Assembly (NCBI GenBank): GCA_037482215.1
Contig: CP148074.1
Span: forward strand, 1,364,001 to 1,428,000
Direction: 5' to 3'
Origin: Pseudomonas mendocina
Lineage (GTDB): Bacteria > Pseudomonadota > Gammaproteobacteria > Pseudomonadales > Pseudomonadaceae
Length of the DNA: 64,000 nt
Positions 9,374-20,984 of this stretch are shown in pieces; positions within the stretch are counted from its first letter, which is position 1; every line of letters begins with the position of its first letter. A program made the translations under genes and the position numbers. A model generated the notes under the pieces. It made no database searches, was not told the origin of the DNA, and saw only the letters and a program-made list of their open reading frames with translations.

Positions 9374-10630
9374 TCAATTGAGGCTTGTTGGGGATAAATG
9401 CCCCTTTAGCTCTCGCATATCTGCACCACTAGGTGCTTGGAATACACGCAGTCCAAACTCCGGCAGGATGGCCAATAAATGGTCGAAGATGTCCGACTGG
9501 ATCGCCTCATACGGCCCCCAGGCCACTGTTGAGGTGAAGCAGTACAGTTCCAGCGGCAAGCCTTCTGCGGTGGGTTGCAACTGGCGGACAAGTTGAGTCA
9601 TGCCTTGATGAATGCCCTGATGCTGGCGCAAGTAATGCTCAACATAGGCTCGGAACGTGCCGAGGTTTGTTACCCGACGTGTGTTTGCCGGTTCGTTAGC
9701 CGCTTCTGCTAACTGACCGTTCCAGCTTTCCAGCTCACTTTTTTTATTGCTCAGGTACTGGCCCAGTAGCAGAAAGTTTTGCAGGCGGGCGATTTCATCT
9801 GGGCTGAGGAAGCGTACGCTAGTCTGATCCAGATACAGGCTGCGCTTGATTCGCCGACCACCCGACTCCTGCATGCCGCGCCAGTTTTTGAACGGATCAG
9901 TGATCAAGCGTTTGGTGGGTATGGTGGTGATGGTTTTGTCCCAGTTCTGCACCTTGACGGTGTGCAGGGCGATATCGATCACATCACCGTCGGCATTGAG
10001 CTGTGGCATCTCAATCCAGTCGCCTACGCGCACCATGTCGCTGGAGGAGATCTGCACGCTGGCCACCAGTGACAGCAGGGTGTCCTGGAAGATCAACATC
10101 AGCACCGCAGCCATGGCACCCAGACCGGACAGCAGGATCAGTGGTGAGCGGTCGATCAGGCTGGCGATCATCAGAATCGCTGCAACAGCGAATAGAAGAA
10201 TCTTGATGACTTGGATGTAGCCTTTGATCGGCTTCAGGTGGGCATTGGGTCTGCGCTCATACAGCGAGTTGATGATCGTCAGAATACCGCTAATGGCCAG
10301 CGCGATGGACAGTACGATAAAGGCGCTGCACACGTTCTGGGTGACGGTTACAACGACTTTAGGCAGGTTGGGAATTAGGTTGATCCCGCCGGTGATGATC
10401 AGCGCCGGAACAATATTGGCCAGGCGGGAGATCACCCGTGAGTCATAAACCAGCTGGTTCCTGCCGATTGGTGTGCTCTTGAGGGCACGATAGAGGCCGC
10501 GCACCAAGATGCGTTTGACGATGAAGTTGCCTACCCAGGCTGCCAGCAACAGCACTGTCAGTGCGGTCAGGGTGTATAGCTCGGGGTATTGCTGAAGCCA
10601 GATCAGAGACTCGTTGTACAGTTCTTTCAT
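9374..10630 (-). CDS. MscS-family mechanosensitive ion channel (YbdG-like)
   Basis: Inner-membrane channel of the MscS superfamily; YbdG-type members (MscM) respond to osmotic down-shock. The chosen start is ATG 10630, giving 418 residues beginning MKELYNESL, close to the 415 of E. coli YbdG; the frame is open upstream but the extension has no membrane or family character. About five hydrophobic segments precede the conserved pore helix and beta domain (SASVQISSSDMVRVGDWIEMP region), followed by a soluble C-terminal domain. The ribosome site is poor: AGGAG lies about 13 bases upstream. It follows the M23 peptidase gene on the same strand. Confidence 0.88.
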   Translation of the reverse strand: MKELYNESLIWLQQYPELYTLTALTVLLLAAWVGNFIVKRILVRGLYRALKSTPIGRNQLVYDSRVISRLANIVPALIITGGINLIPNLPKVVVTVTQNVCSAFIVLSIALAISGILTIINSLYERRPNAHLKPIKGYIQVIKILLFAVAAILMIASLIDRSPLILLSGLGAMAAVLMLIFQDTLLSLVASVQISSSDMVRVGDWIEMPQLNADGDVIDIALHTVKVQNWDKTITTIPTKRLITDPFKNWRGMQESGGRRIKRSLYLDQTSVRFLSPDEIARLQNFLLLGQYLSNKKSELESWNGQLAEAANEPANTRRVTNLGTFRAYVEHYLRQHQGIHQGMTQLVRQLQPTAEGLPLELYCFTSTVAWGPYEAIQSDIFDHLLAILPEFGLRVFQAPSGADMRELKGHLSPTSLN

Positions 10631-10775
10631 GCTGCTCGTGTCGCTCCTATTAAAGCGTGAGATCCATTTATACGTATGCCAGATGACTGGTGTGCGAATT
10701 TGAACCTCCCACCATAACAAACCGAGCAGGGTTATTGCGTTGAACGAGCCGTCTGTCTGACCAAGGGCTGCCTTT

Positions 10776-11594
10776 TCAGGGTTTGAATGCGCCGATAAAG
10801 ATCGCTGGATCAACCCGTGCATCGTTCAGGCTGACGTTCCAGTGCAGATGCGGTCCGGTGGCGCGTCCTGTGGAGCCGACCTTGCCGATAACTCCACTCC
10901 GGGCAATTTCATCACCGACTTTCACGTCCACCGCTGACATATGGCAGAACATGCTGATCAGGCCCTGGCCATGATCGAGGAATACAGTGCGGCCATTGAA
11001 GAAGTAGTCGCCCACCAGAATCACTTTCCCGGCTGCCGGTGCTTTGATCGGTGTACCTTTGTTGGCGGCGAAGTCCAGTCCGGAATGTGGGTTGCGCTCC
11101 TCTCCGTTAAAGAAGCGTCGCAGGCCGAAGGGGCTGGAGAGGGGGCCGTTAACGGGCCGATCAAACAATAAATTGCTTGGTTGACGTGGGCTGAACTGCC
11201 GATAGGCGTGAGTCTGCTCCGCTAGCTCGCGCTCAATGCGCCGCAGGTTGTCTGGGTTTGGGTTGACCTGCTGTTTGTTTTTGAGGGTGATGCGCTGTTC
11301 GGTGTAATGCTTGCTACCGACCTGAAAGCTCAGCTGCTGGCCGTTGTTCACGCTGATTTGCTGTGTGCTTGGTTTAACACTCAGCGGGATGCCGACAATG
11401 GCTATCCAGCGTTGCTGATCTTCATGAATGATCAGTACTGGCTTGCCTTGATAAGTGGCCGTTGGTGCGCTGGGGCTTGAGCCAAGATCCACAACGGCGA
11501 CCCCACCTGGAACCGGTTTGTTGAGCAGGCGGCTGATAAACCCGTCGGCGTGGGCAGGTAGGGCTAGGGCAAAAAGGACAGCAATAAAACGCAT
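10776..11594 (-). CDS. Secreted M23-family (LytM) peptidase
   Basis: Exported zinc endopeptidase-type protein of 272 residues that would act on peptidoglycan cross-links or as a regulator of amidases. A cleavable signal peptide (ending PAHA-DG) is followed by an N-terminal beta domain and a C-terminal LytM domain (about residues 160-268). The M23 metal ligands are present: His in NPHSGLDFA with its Asp, and HLHW in GPHLHWNV, so the domain looks catalytically competent. ATG 11594 has AGGAAG just upstream. The gene follows xseA after 39 bases on the same strand, a neighbour pair common in Pseudomonas. Confidence 0.93.
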   Translation of the reverse strand: MRFIAVLFALALPAHADGFISRLLNKPVPGGVAVVDLGSSPSAPTATYQGKPVLIIHEDQQRWIAIVGIPLSVKPSTQQISVNNGQQLSFQVGSKHYTEQRITLKNKQQVNPNPDNLRRIERELAEQTHAYRQFSPRQPSNLLFDRPVNGPLSSPFGLRRFFNGEERNPHSGLDFAANKGTPIKAPAAGKVILVGDYFFNGRTVFLDHGQGLISMFCHMSAVDVKVGDEIARSGVIGKVGSTGRATGPHLHWNVSLNDARVDPAIFIGAFKP

Positions 11595-11633
11595 ACATCT
11601 TCCTGTTGTGGCTGATCCAGCAGCCGGTTTCGA

Positions 11634-13013
11634 TCAGTCCAGCAGCGACAGATTAGCTGGCTGCACGTGGTTGTCTTCGACGCGAACGTCCAGTTCGCCC
11701 TTGCCTAGCCGTGCTTTTAAGCGCTGGCCGGGTTGTGTATCCGCTGCATCTCGGATGGCACGCCCTTTGTCATCGAGCAAAATGCTGTATCCGCGACCCA
11801 GTGTTGCCAGTGGGCTGACGGCATGCAGGGTTTGCATCTGGCTGGTGAGGCGTAGCTGGCGTGCTCTTAAACCTTCGAACATGCTGCGATGCATACGCTC
11901 GGTTAGGGCGTCGAGACGCTGGCCTAGTAACTTCAAGTCCCGTTGCGGGTGCAGGCTTAGCAAGCGGGTTTGTAAGCTGTTGAGGCACTCCCGCTGCCTG
12001 CCTGATTGCGTCTGGATGGCCCGGATCAGGCGCATTTCCAGATCATCCACCCGCTGCGCGTGTTGGCGCAGGCGCTCACCGGGGTGGCGCAGGCGGCGCT
12101 GCAAACTATCCACGCGCATGCGCTCCCGCTCCAGGCGGTGTTGCATGCGCATGTGCAAGCGACGTTGCAGGGTGTACAGGCGCTGCACCAGTTCGCTGTT
12201 ATCCGGTGCCAGCAGTTCTGCGGCGGCAGAGGGTGTCGGCGCGCGGACATCGGCAACAAAGTCGGCAATGGATACATCAGTTTCGTGGCCGACAGCGCTG
12301 ACAATCGGCGTGGCGCAAGCGGCAATGGCACGGGCCACAGGCTCTTCGTTGAAGCACCAGAGGTCTTCCAGCGAGCCGCCGCCACGGGCCAGGATTAGCG
12401 CATCAAAGCCTTGTTTGTCAGCCAGTTCGAGTGCGCGAACAATCTGCGCGGTGGCTTCGCGGCCCTGCACAGCGGTGGGAACCAAGTTCAGCTCTACTTG
12501 CGGGGCGCGGCGGCGGAACACGCTGATGATGTCGCGGATTACCGCGCCGGTCGGCGAGCTGACAATACCAATGCGTTTGGGGTGAGTCGGCAGGGCAATC
12601 TTGCGCTCGTTAGCAAACAGGCCTTCAGCGCTGAGCTTTTCTTTCAGGGCTTCAAATGCCAGCCGCAGCGCGCCGTCACCGGCGGGCTCGACCATGTCCA
12701 GAATCAACTGGTAGTCGCCGCGGCCTTCAAACAGCGAAACCTTGCCGCGCACTTTCACCGCCAGCCCATCACGCAGCGCTTGCCGAATACGCAGGGCGTT
12801 TTGTCGGAACAGTGCACAGCGCACCTGGGCCTGGCTGTCTTTAAGGGTGAAGTAAACGTGCCCCGACGCAGGTTTGGCCAAGTTGGAGATTTCACCCTCC
12901 ACCCAGATGTTGCTGAACACATCTTCAAGCAGCAGGCGTGCGCGGCTATTAAGTTGGCTGACGCTGAGTACCTCGCGGTCGAGGTTCAGGCGTTGGAATG
13001 GGTCTTTAATCAT
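11634..13013 (-). CDS. xseA: Exodeoxyribonuclease VII large subunit
   Basis: Large, catalytic subunit of exonuclease VII, which degrades single-stranded DNA from both ends with the small subunit XseB (not in the window). The 459 residues comprise an N-terminal OB-fold (SVSQLNSRARLLLEDVF, WVEGEISNL), the central nuclease domain (GIVSSPTGAVIRDI, LARGGGSLEDLWCFNEE, VGHETDVSIADFVADVRAPTP motifs) and a long coiled-coil region rich in Arg, Gln and Leu. Length is normal for the family. It is divergent from the zinc-ribbon gene at 13128. Confidence 0.97.
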   Translation of the reverse strand: MIKDPFQRLNLDREVLSVSQLNSRARLLLEDVFSNIWVEGEISNLAKPASGHVYFTLKDSQAQVRCALFRQNALRIRQALRDGLAVKVRGKVSLFEGRGDYQLILDMVEPAGDGALRLAFEALKEKLSAEGLFANERKIALPTHPKRIGIVSSPTGAVIRDIISVFRRRAPQVELNLVPTAVQGREATAQIVRALELADKQGFDALILARGGGSLEDLWCFNEEPVARAIAACATPIVSAVGHETDVSIADFVADVRAPTPSAAAELLAPDNSELVQRLYTLQRRLHMRMQHRLERERMRVDSLQRRLRHPGERLRQHAQRVDDLEMRLIRAIQTQSGRQRECLNSLQTRLLSLHPQRDLKLLGQRLDALTERMHRSMFEGLRARQLRLTSQMQTLHAVSPLATLGRGYSILLDDKGRAIRDAADTQPGQRLKARLGKGELDVRVEDNHVQPANLSLLD

Positions 13014-13127
13014 GTGGGCATAGTAAAGACTTTGCGAAACTGTCCATAGGGTGCAAATTGATTCTTTATCTTGACCGGGCCGTCCAGCTTATTAAGCTGC
13101 GCGCCCTTTATCCGAGCAGATCGCGTC

Positions 13128-13679
13128 ATGAAGCAGCAGCAAGCCATCATTGTTCCGCAGATATCCAGCTTCCCCGGCCATGAGGCAGCGGCACTTAAAC
13201 TGGTGCGTTGGCTGATTCGGCAGAACATTGTAGAGGCTGAGCTAAGCACCTGTGGCCGTACCGGGCGGCACATGGGGTATGGGATCGCCCCCGGGGCTCG
13301 CAAGGTGGTTGAACGGCCCGACCTACTGCCGTTTGGTCAGCCGATACACGGTTTGGAAATTATCTACAAACGCTGCATTTATACCCCCACTGAGGGGTTT
13401 CTTGAGGAGGCAGGTTGCCCTGAATGCCGTCAAGAAGTCGGTGAGGCTCTGTTTGAAAGTCTGGATGAGTGGTTTCCTGGGCACACCGACAACTTTATCT
13501 GCCCCCTTTGTGGGCATGAAGACGACATTAACGGCTTCTTGTTCTTACAACCCTGTGGTTTTTCCAATCTCGGCTTTATCTTCAATAACTGGGCAGAAGC
13601 AGGCTTTAAGCCAGAGTTTTTGCAGCAGATCACAGCCGTGTTGGGATTTCCTGTCAGGGTCGTCAGGGTTGGCCTGTAG
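13128..13679 (+). CDS. Conserved zinc-ribbon protein of unknown function
   Basis: I do not recognise a defined function. The start chosen is ATG 13128 (183 residues); an in-frame upstream extension reads through the intergenic promoter area. Two CxxC pairs, C97/C100 (GCPEC) and C125/C128 (CPLCGHED), strongly suggest one bound zinc ion. The rest is globular with no signal peptide or membrane segment. The protein resembles, from memory, short Pseudomonas proteins often given the misleading name sugar ABC transporter ATPase, but no Walker motif is present. It lies between xseA (divergent) and the guaB promoter, which starts 52 bases after its stop. Confidence 0.8.
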   Translation: MKQQQAIIVPQISSFPGHEAAALKLVRWLIRQNIVEAELSTCGRTGRHMGYGIAPGARKVVERPDLLPFGQPIHGLEIIYKRCIYTPTEGFLEEAGCPECRQEVGEALFESLDEWFPGHTDNFICPLCGHEDDINGFLFLQPCGFSNLGFIFNNWAEAGFKPEFLQQITAVLGFPVRVVRVGL

Positions 13680-13700
13680 GGCGCGGTTCGCGGCATCTGA

Positions 13701-15266
<1,566 letters not shown>

Positions 15267-15338
15267 AAAAGCGTCGGATAGTGGTTTCGGTTTGCTGCCG
15301 AAGCCTCTATCTGGCGACATACAGAATATTGAGTACTC

Positions 15339-15362
15339 GGGGCTGTCTGATTCAGCCCCTTG
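15339..15362 (+). terminator. Terminator-like hairpin between guaB and guaA
   Basis: A perfect 7-bp stem GGGGCTG / CAGCCCC with a 7-base loop is followed by TTGTCATTTGT. It lies 34 bases before guaA. A second, weaker stem with one G-U pair lies at 15283-15305. The T-run is imperfect, so partial read-through or attenuation within the guaBA operon is more likely than full termination. Confidence 0.5.
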
Positions 15363-15393
15363 TCATTTGTGAATCCCGCTACGAGAGACGGCT

Positions 15394-16974
15394 ATGGCTC
15401 ATCAAGACATTCACGCTCACCGTATCCTGATTCTGGATTTCGGTTCCCAGTACTCCCAACTGATTGCCCGCCGTGTGCGTGAAATCGGAGTGTATTGCGA
15501 GCTGCACCCTTGGGATATGAGCGACGCGGACATCCGTGCCTTCGCACCGCGCGGCATCATCCTGGCCGGTGGCCCGGAGTCGGTGCACGAAGCCAACAGC
15601 CCTCGCGCACCGCAGGCCGTGTTTGACCTTAATGTGCCGGTGCTGGGCATCTGCTACGGCATGCAGACCATGTCCGAGCAGCTGGGCGGCAAGGTTGAAG
15701 GTTCTGACCTGCGCGAATTCGGCTACGCCCGTGTGGATGTCGTTGGTAAGAGCAAGCTGCTCGACGGCATCGAAGACCACGTGGATACCGATGGCGTGCT
15801 GGGCTTGGATGTGTGGATGAGCCACGGTGACAAAGTCACCAAGATTCCAGAAGGCTTCCACATTCTGGCCAGCACCCCGAGCTGCCCGATTGCTGCCATG
15901 GCTGACGATTCCCGCCACTACTACGGCGTGCAGTTCCACCCAGAGGTGACCCACACCAAGCAGGGCGGCCGCATTCTGTCCCGTTTTGTGCTGGAAATCA
16001 GTGGCTGTGAAGCCCTGTGGACACCGTCCAACATCGTTGAAGACGCCATTCGCCAAGTACGTGAGCAAGTGGGCGATGCTAACGTCCTGCTGGGCCTCTC
16101 CGGTGGTGTGGATTCCTCCGTTGTAGCCGCACTGCTGCACAAAGCCATCGGCAGCCAACTGACCTGCGTATTTGTGGATAACGGCCTGCTGCGCCTGCAC
16201 GAAGGTGATCAGGTTATGGCCATGTTCGCTGAGAACATGGGCGTGAAGGTGATTCGTGCCAACGCCGAAGACAAATTCCTCAGTGCATTGGCTGGCGTCA
16301 GTGACCCTGAGCAGAAGCGCAAAATCATCGGCGCCAAGTTCATTGAGGTGTTTGATGAAGAGTCGAGCAAGCTGGAAAACATCCAGTTCCTCGCTCAAGG
16401 CACCATCTACCCGGATGTGATCGAGTCCGCTGGCGCTAAAACCGGCAAAGCTCACGTGATCAAGAGCCACCACAACGTGGGTGGTCTGCCTGAAGAGATG
16501 AAGCTCAAGTTGGTTGAGCCACTGCGTGAATTGTTCAAAGACGAAGTGCGTAAGATCGGTCTCGAACTGGGCCTGCCGTACGACATGGTCTACCGCCACC
16601 CATTCCCAGGCCCGGGCCTGGGCGTGCGCATCCTCGGCGAAGTGAAAAAAGAGTACGCCGACCTGCTGCGTCGTGCGGATCACATCTTCATCGAAGAACT
16701 GCGTAACTTCGACTGGTACCACAAAACCAGCCAGGCATTCGTTGTCTTCCAGCCGGTTAAATCTGTGGGTGTGGTCGGTGACGGCCGCCGTTACGCCTGG
16801 GTTGTTGCCCTGCGTGCGGTAGAAACCATCGATTTCATGACCGCTCGCTGGGCGCATCTGCCATACGAGCTGCTGGAGAAGGTGTCGAACCGCATCATCA
16901 ACGAGATTGAGGGCATCTCCCGCGTTACTTACGACGTGTCGAGCAAGCCGCCAGCGACTATTGAGTGGGAATAA
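15394..16974 (+). CDS. guaA: GMP synthase (glutamine-hydrolysing)
   Basis: Converts XMP to GMP using ATP and glutamine-derived ammonia. The 526-residue protein has an N-terminal class I glutamine amidotransferase with nucleophile Cys in GICYGMQTM (about residue 87) and the His/Glu of the triad in [10 protein letters not shown], then the ATP-pyrophosphatase domain with P-loop LSGGVDSSV, and the C-terminal dimerisation domain with KPPATIEWE at the end. GAGAG precedes the ATG. It follows guaB as the second gene of the operon and ends just before a strong terminator. The 3' end of guaA is a known integration site for genomic islands. Confidence 0.98.
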   Translation: MAHQDIHAHRILILDFGSQYSQLIARRVREIGVYCELHPWDMSDADIRAFAPRGIILAGGPESVHEANSPRAPQAVFDLNVPVLGICYGMQTMSEQLGGKVEGSDLREFGYARVDVVGKSKLLDGIEDHVDTDGVLGLDVWMSHGDKVTKIPEGFHILASTPSCPIAAMADDSRHYYGVQFHPEVTHTKQGGRILSRFVLEISGCEALWTPSNIVEDAIRQVREQVGDANVLLGLSGGVDSSVVAALLHKAIGSQLTCVFVDNGLLRLHEGDQVMAMFAENMGVKVIRANAEDKFLSALAGVSDPEQKRKIIGAKFIEVFDEESSKLENIQFLAQGTIYPDVIESAGAKTGKAHVIKSHHNVGGLPEEMKLKLVEPLRELFKDEVRKIGLELGLPYDMVYRHPFPGPGLGVRILGEVKKEYADLLRRADHIFIEELRNFDWYHKTSQAFVVFQPVKSVGVVGDGRRYAWVVALRAVETIDFMTARWAHLPYELLEKVSNRIINEIEGISRVTYDVSSKPPATIEWE

Positions 16975-16996
16975 ATCTCAGGGTGACCTTAAGATT

Positions 16997-17025
16997 AAAA
17001 CGGCAGCCAAGTGGCTGCCGTTTTT
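16997..17025. terminator. Strong terminator after guaA
   Basis: A perfect 12-bp stem AAAACGGCAGCC / GGCTGCCGTTTT closes the loop AAGT and runs into T5. The A-run on the left side means it could also stop minus-strand transcripts arriving from the autotransporter gene. Confidence 0.92.
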
Positions 17026-17097
17026 CTTTAGGTTCAGTGGACGCATTCGGCTTAAGCTCAGGCTGCTGAACGCTCAACTGCATTCCCGAGCTGTATA

Positions 17098-20000
17098 TCA
17101 CCAGACATATTGCAATCCTACTCGTCCGGACAGGCTGCGGTTGTTGCTGTGATCTAGACCTTGATTGTAGTCGGCTGCTATAAAGGCATTCAGGTTGTTA
17201 TTGACCTGATGCGTGACGCCAAGCCCGACCTGGGCCCAAGAACCACCCAGATCGTTACTGAGGGTTACGGTGTTTTCCCCGTTGAGTGATGCAAAGGAGG
17301 TTTGGGCGTCAGCACCAAAGCTATGCCAGGCGTTAGCTCTGAGCCAAGCGGAGGTTTCCTTTCCGCCTTCACGTTCCCATTGCTTGACCAGCCGACCTCC
17401 AAGTCTTCCATAAAGAGCATCGCTGTCTTTGAATTGAATGATACCGTAGGTGTCTCGCTCAGTATCATCAAGCATGACCCGCTGATAGATTAGTTGAGCT
17501 TGTGGTTCCAATGTCCAGTTGCCTTTTAGGGCAAACGGGTAGCCGGCTTCGAGTGAGGCCGTGTAACCCCACCCACTGGGTTTGATCTTTTCGTTAGCTG
17601 TGGAGCGTGCTTCTATGCCCTCGTAGAGGGTGGCTTGTGCAACAGCGTCGATGTACCAGCGAGATGCGCCGAGTAGCGTCCAGTAGGCACCGAGTGAGTA
17701 GCCGTCCATAGTCACTTCACCTGCTCGACCTTGCAAGGCCCCGTCGACATCAGCTTTCGCATGTGAAAGGCCAAGGTAGACACCTCCGATATTGCGCGAG
17801 CCGTCATCGTTAAGTTGGCGATGCAAATCCAGACCTAGCTGGAAGCCATAAAAGTCGAAGTCGTAGCGTGCGCCTTTGTCGCTAAAACTTTGATAGCGAC
17901 TACTTTGATCATTACCGCCGTTTCTGATTTTGCCAGTCTCGCCGAAAACCCGACCCCAGCTGCGTTTTTCTTCCGGACTTTCAGTGGCGCGGGCATAGCC
18001 TTGCAATGCGCTGCCCTGGGCAAGAAGCGCATTATCCTCGCCAGCCCGATCATGATAGGTACCCAAAACGCCAAGACCGAGTCGGTGCGCCAGCGCGGGC
18101 ACGACCATCGCGGTCGGCACCTCGTTACGGTAGTTGGGGACCTCCACCACAGGGGTTGGTGGGGGAGTTGGTGTTTCCGGTGTGGGTTGTTCTGGCGAAT
18201 TCATATTGAGGTGGCTACGCAGATACCAGTTACCGTCCCCAGTGTCTGAGGCAACACCGCCTTGTTGCAGGGTGTACTCATAGGCACCAGCTGCAATGCG
18301 GTTGCCGAGTACGAAGGCACCAGCGGCAGAGCGGGTCGCATCGCGTACCTCGACGAGCTCCATGCCGTTTCCAGACGTCAGCACGCCCATGGTCGCAGGG
18401 TTGTAGTCCAGTTGAATCCGCGTAGGACCTCCAGCCCCCAGACGTGTTGAGTCTACGATCAGCATGTCAGCAAAAAGTTTTGTGGGGTCGTTAAGGCTTG
18501 CGGAAAGGCCGCCACCTCTTAGCAGCAGTTGGCCTCCTTCAGAGACAAACACGTTTGTTCCTGGAGCGCTTGTCGCACTTGCAGCTCCGGTCATAAGCAG
18601 GGTGTTACCAATCTGGGAGCCCCGCAGATCAATAACACCTGCGTTTCGAAACTCTCCAAGGTTGGTCAATTGCGCCTGGACGATGCCGTCACGTTCGATA
18701 GCATAGACATCAGCAGGGAGAGAGCGCTTGTCTATGCCAGTGGTAGGTATATAGAAGAATGAGTTGTCGAAAGTCGCAGGTGCTCCTGTTGGGGCGAGAC
18801 GTACAGTTGCTCCAGCAGAGTTTGTGAAGGTACTGGTACTTGAGCCGAAGTCAGAGACCGCTACACGTTTTGTGTCGCGGACTCCATCCCCATCGGTGTC
18901 TGCAAAGTGACGCAGTTCTATGGTTGCGCCATTGTGGTTGTTCAGATTGTTTTGTCCGCCAGGAGAAAGTTCCACGAATCCGCTTAGCAGACCATGGTTA
19001 TCGATTGTGAGAGAACCTGGCTTGGCAGTTGATCGACCGGTATCGAGAACTGCACGGTCTGATCCGGCATTGATGGTGCCCATATTCAAGAGTGTAGAGC
19101 CTGTAGCGGAGCCTAAAACGGCACCTGCTGCAGCGAAATTTGTGGAACTCCCGAGATCGTTGGTGTTCGCCTGCCAGCCACCTGTTATTAATGAGCCGGC
19201 CTCTACTGTCAGGCTGGCAGCGTCAGCTTCGCTAATGGCTGCTGCACCGACGCCAAATTCGCCACTAGCATTAAGCCGTCCTTGCGTGATTATTGAGGCG
19301 TTCCCGGTGGTTGATGCGTAAGCGCCAACTGACTCTGCTCCGGAAACGATCACACTAGTCCCGGCGCCCATAGTAATGCTGGCATTGGCTGGGCCTGCTG
19401 TTGTTGCATAAGCCCCATGTGAAGCATTGCCTGTTGTCGATAGAAGACTACTGTCGAGCACTATCGAGGCACTTCCAGTGCTGGTGCTATTTTCAATCCT
19501 AGCAACTAGGGCGTGAGAAGTACCGCCTTCTGTAGATATTTTCGCAGAAGATATAATATGGACATCGCCTAGCCCGCTCTGAATTGCTGAAACTCCGTTT
19601 GAGTTATCGCCTTTGGTTAAGATATTGGCGGTATTTGCGGCTCTGACTATGACATCTGCTTGGCTAGAAGTGTTGGCGGCATAAGCCAAGATGGCATCAG
19701 AATAGGTTTTGAAGCTTTCCAGTGTTCCTCGGGTCTCAACGAGCGTTTCTCCTAGTCCGTAGTTGAGGCTATAAAGAGCTAGGCTATCTTCGCCATTGAT
19801 GGATATGTAACCAGTGCTGCCCTGAGTGATACTTACAATTCCGGTACTCGCTGGGTTCCAGGACGTGGCGTTTACCGCAAAGGTACTTGAGTCAGTCAGC
19901 TCGATGGTTCCATCGGTAGTGATTTTCACCCCGCCTAAGCCGTGGTTTGTGCCGTACAATCCACCTGTATCAGCTCCCGACGTGGTGATCGTGCTCCCAG

Positions 20001-20529
20001 AACGTTGCACAATGCTGACGTCATCAACTCCGGCAGCATCGACTAAGGATGCTTGCAATCCCCATTTACCACCGCCAATTTCTTCAAGGTTGCTAGGTAT
20101 TGCAATGTCAATGTTGGCTCCGGAGTTTATGGACAAAGGGCCTGAACCGATCAAATAGACACCGCCCGGATACTTCCCTTGTGTCTGAATTTTTACGTTG
20201 TCGGCAATATTTACCGTAACAGCATCAGAGCTGTTACCTGTAATTTCTATCCCGCGAACGTCAGTTCCCAGTGGACGATCTATCTCGACACCGGACTCGA
20301 TATTAAGAGTGAACTCATCATTTACCGTATATTTTATGCCCGATGCATAAGGGTTATTTGAAGAGCTACACACTACGGTTGATCCTGTACCGCACTCATC
20401 AGCTGAGTATACAGGGTTTTCAAGTAGTGAAAGGGCTAGCGTAGATATGAAAAAATAACGGTATTTGGAAGAGGAGGGCGGGGGGACGATATTTTTTGTG
20501 ATTTTGATAGTAATCATCGAGTTAACCAT
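17098..20529 (-). CDS. Autotransporter (type Va secretion) with pertactin-like passenger
   Basis: Large surface or secreted protein of 1143 residues. An N-terminal signal peptide (cleavage probably after ENPVYSA) leads a long passenger rich in Ser, Thr, Gly, Asn and short beta repeats (NASGEFGVGAAAIS, GAYASTTGNASI), as expected for a right-handed beta-helix. A Pro/Thr-rich linker (PEQPTPETPTPPPTP) precedes the C-terminal beta-barrel of about 280 residues, ending in the outer-membrane signature LQYVW with a terminal aromatic residue. No protease triad was recognised, so an adhesin role is likely but unproven. No clear ribosome site precedes either ATG 20529 or the in-frame ATG 20517. The region upstream is very AT-rich, unlike the rest of the window. 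Confidence 0.92.
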   Translation of the reverse strand: MVNSMITIKITKNIVPPPSSSKYRYFFISTLALSLLENPVYSADECGTGSTVVCSSSNNPYASGIKYTVNDEFTLNIESGVEIDRPLGTDVRGIEITGNSSDAVTVNIADNVKIQTQGKYPGGVYLIGSGPLSINSGANIDIAIPSNLEEIGGGKWGLQASLVDAAGVDDVSIVQRSGSTITTSGADTGGLYGTNHGLGGVKITTDGTIELTDSSTFAVNATSWNPASTGIVSITQGSTGYISINGEDSLALYSLNYGLGETLVETRGTLESFKTYSDAILAYAANTSSQADVIVRAANTANILTKGDNSNGVSAIQSGLGDVHIISSAKISTEGGTSHALVARIENSTSTGSASIVLDSSLLSTTGNASHGAYATTAGPANASITMGAGTSVIVSGAESVGAYASTTGNASIITQGRLNASGEFGVGAAAISEADAASLTVEAGSLITGGWQANTNDLGSSTNFAAAGAVLGSATGSTLLNMGTINAGSDRAVLDTGRSTAKPGSLTIDNHGLLSGFVELSPGGQNNLNNHNGATIELRHFADTDGDGVRDTKRVAVSDFGSSTSTFTNSAGATVRLAPTGAPATFDNSFFYIPTTGIDKRSLPADVYAIERDGIVQAQLTNLGEFRNAGVIDLRGSQIGNTLLMTGAASATSAPGTNVFVSEGGQLLLRGGGLSASLNDPTKLFADMLIVDSTRLGAGGPTRIQLDYNPATMGVLTSGNGMELVEVRDATRSAAGAFVLGNRIAAGAYEYTLQQGGVASDTGDGNWYLRSHLNMNSPEQPTPETPTPPPTPVVEVPNYRNEVPTAMVVPALAHRLGLGVLGTYHDRAGEDNALLAQGSALQGYARATESPEEKRSWGRVFGETGKIRNGGNDQSSRYQSFSDKGARYDFDFYGFQLGLDLHRQLNDDGSRNIGGVYLGLSHAKADVDGALQGRAGEVTMDGYSLGAYWTLLGASRWYIDAVAQATLYEGIEARSTANEKIKPSGWGYTASLEAGYPFALKGNWTLEPQAQLIYQRVMLDDTERDTYGIIQFKDSDALYGRLGGRLVKQWEREGGKETSAWLRANAWHSFGADAQTSFASLNGENTVTLSNDLGGSWAQVGLGVTHQVNNNLNAFIAADYNQGLDHSNNRSLSGRVGLQYVW

Positions 20530-20984
20530 CCATGTTGTTTTTGGGTTGAGATGATTCTTTATGTGAGCATAATTTATATGATGTTAATAGGTTTTTTCTA
20601 ATATTGATATTTCATTAATAATTTGTTCAATATGTTTTATTGTATTTTTTGTTAATTAAAATTTTCAATTTGATAATGGGTGTTTATTTATTTTTTATGT
20701 GTTTGCTGTTTAAATAACAAGAAGATCTTTCAGTACAAATTTAAAACTCGAGGCAGCCTGCCTGATTCTGGATTAAGTCCATTCAATTCCCGCAGCTTGT
20801 GAGTCGATGTGGATAGATTTGACCGCGTTGCACCAATGAGTGGAGCAATTGAGTGTGAACGTGGTGGTACAACACCATTACGCGGCAGGGCTATTCCTCC
20901 CCGAGCAGACGCGCATACAAGACACGGGGGACAGATATGAAATTTTCAGTGGGAGAAAGTAATCCTAAAAGTCTGCTGTTGGCT
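20530..20984. other. AT-rich intergenic region upstream of the autotransporter
   Basis: The 455 bases hold no credible gene. The first 200 or so are extremely AT-rich with long T and A runs, which probably contain the autotransporter promoter and would be a natural target for MvaT-type xenogeneic silencers. The remainder returns to normal composition and contains GACACGGGGGACAGAT near 20920-20935, a sequence type I associate with mobile-element ends, but no matching inverted repeat was found. Confidence 0.6.

Noticed and set aside
13071..13100. TTGACC as the -35 of a promoter for the zinc-ribbon gene
   Set aside because: No acceptable -10 hexamer is found at 15-19 bases.
15379..16857. A 492-codon open frame antisense to guaA
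   Set aside because: Opposite to a complete guaA, rich in His and Gln as expected from reverse reading, no ribosome site or motif.
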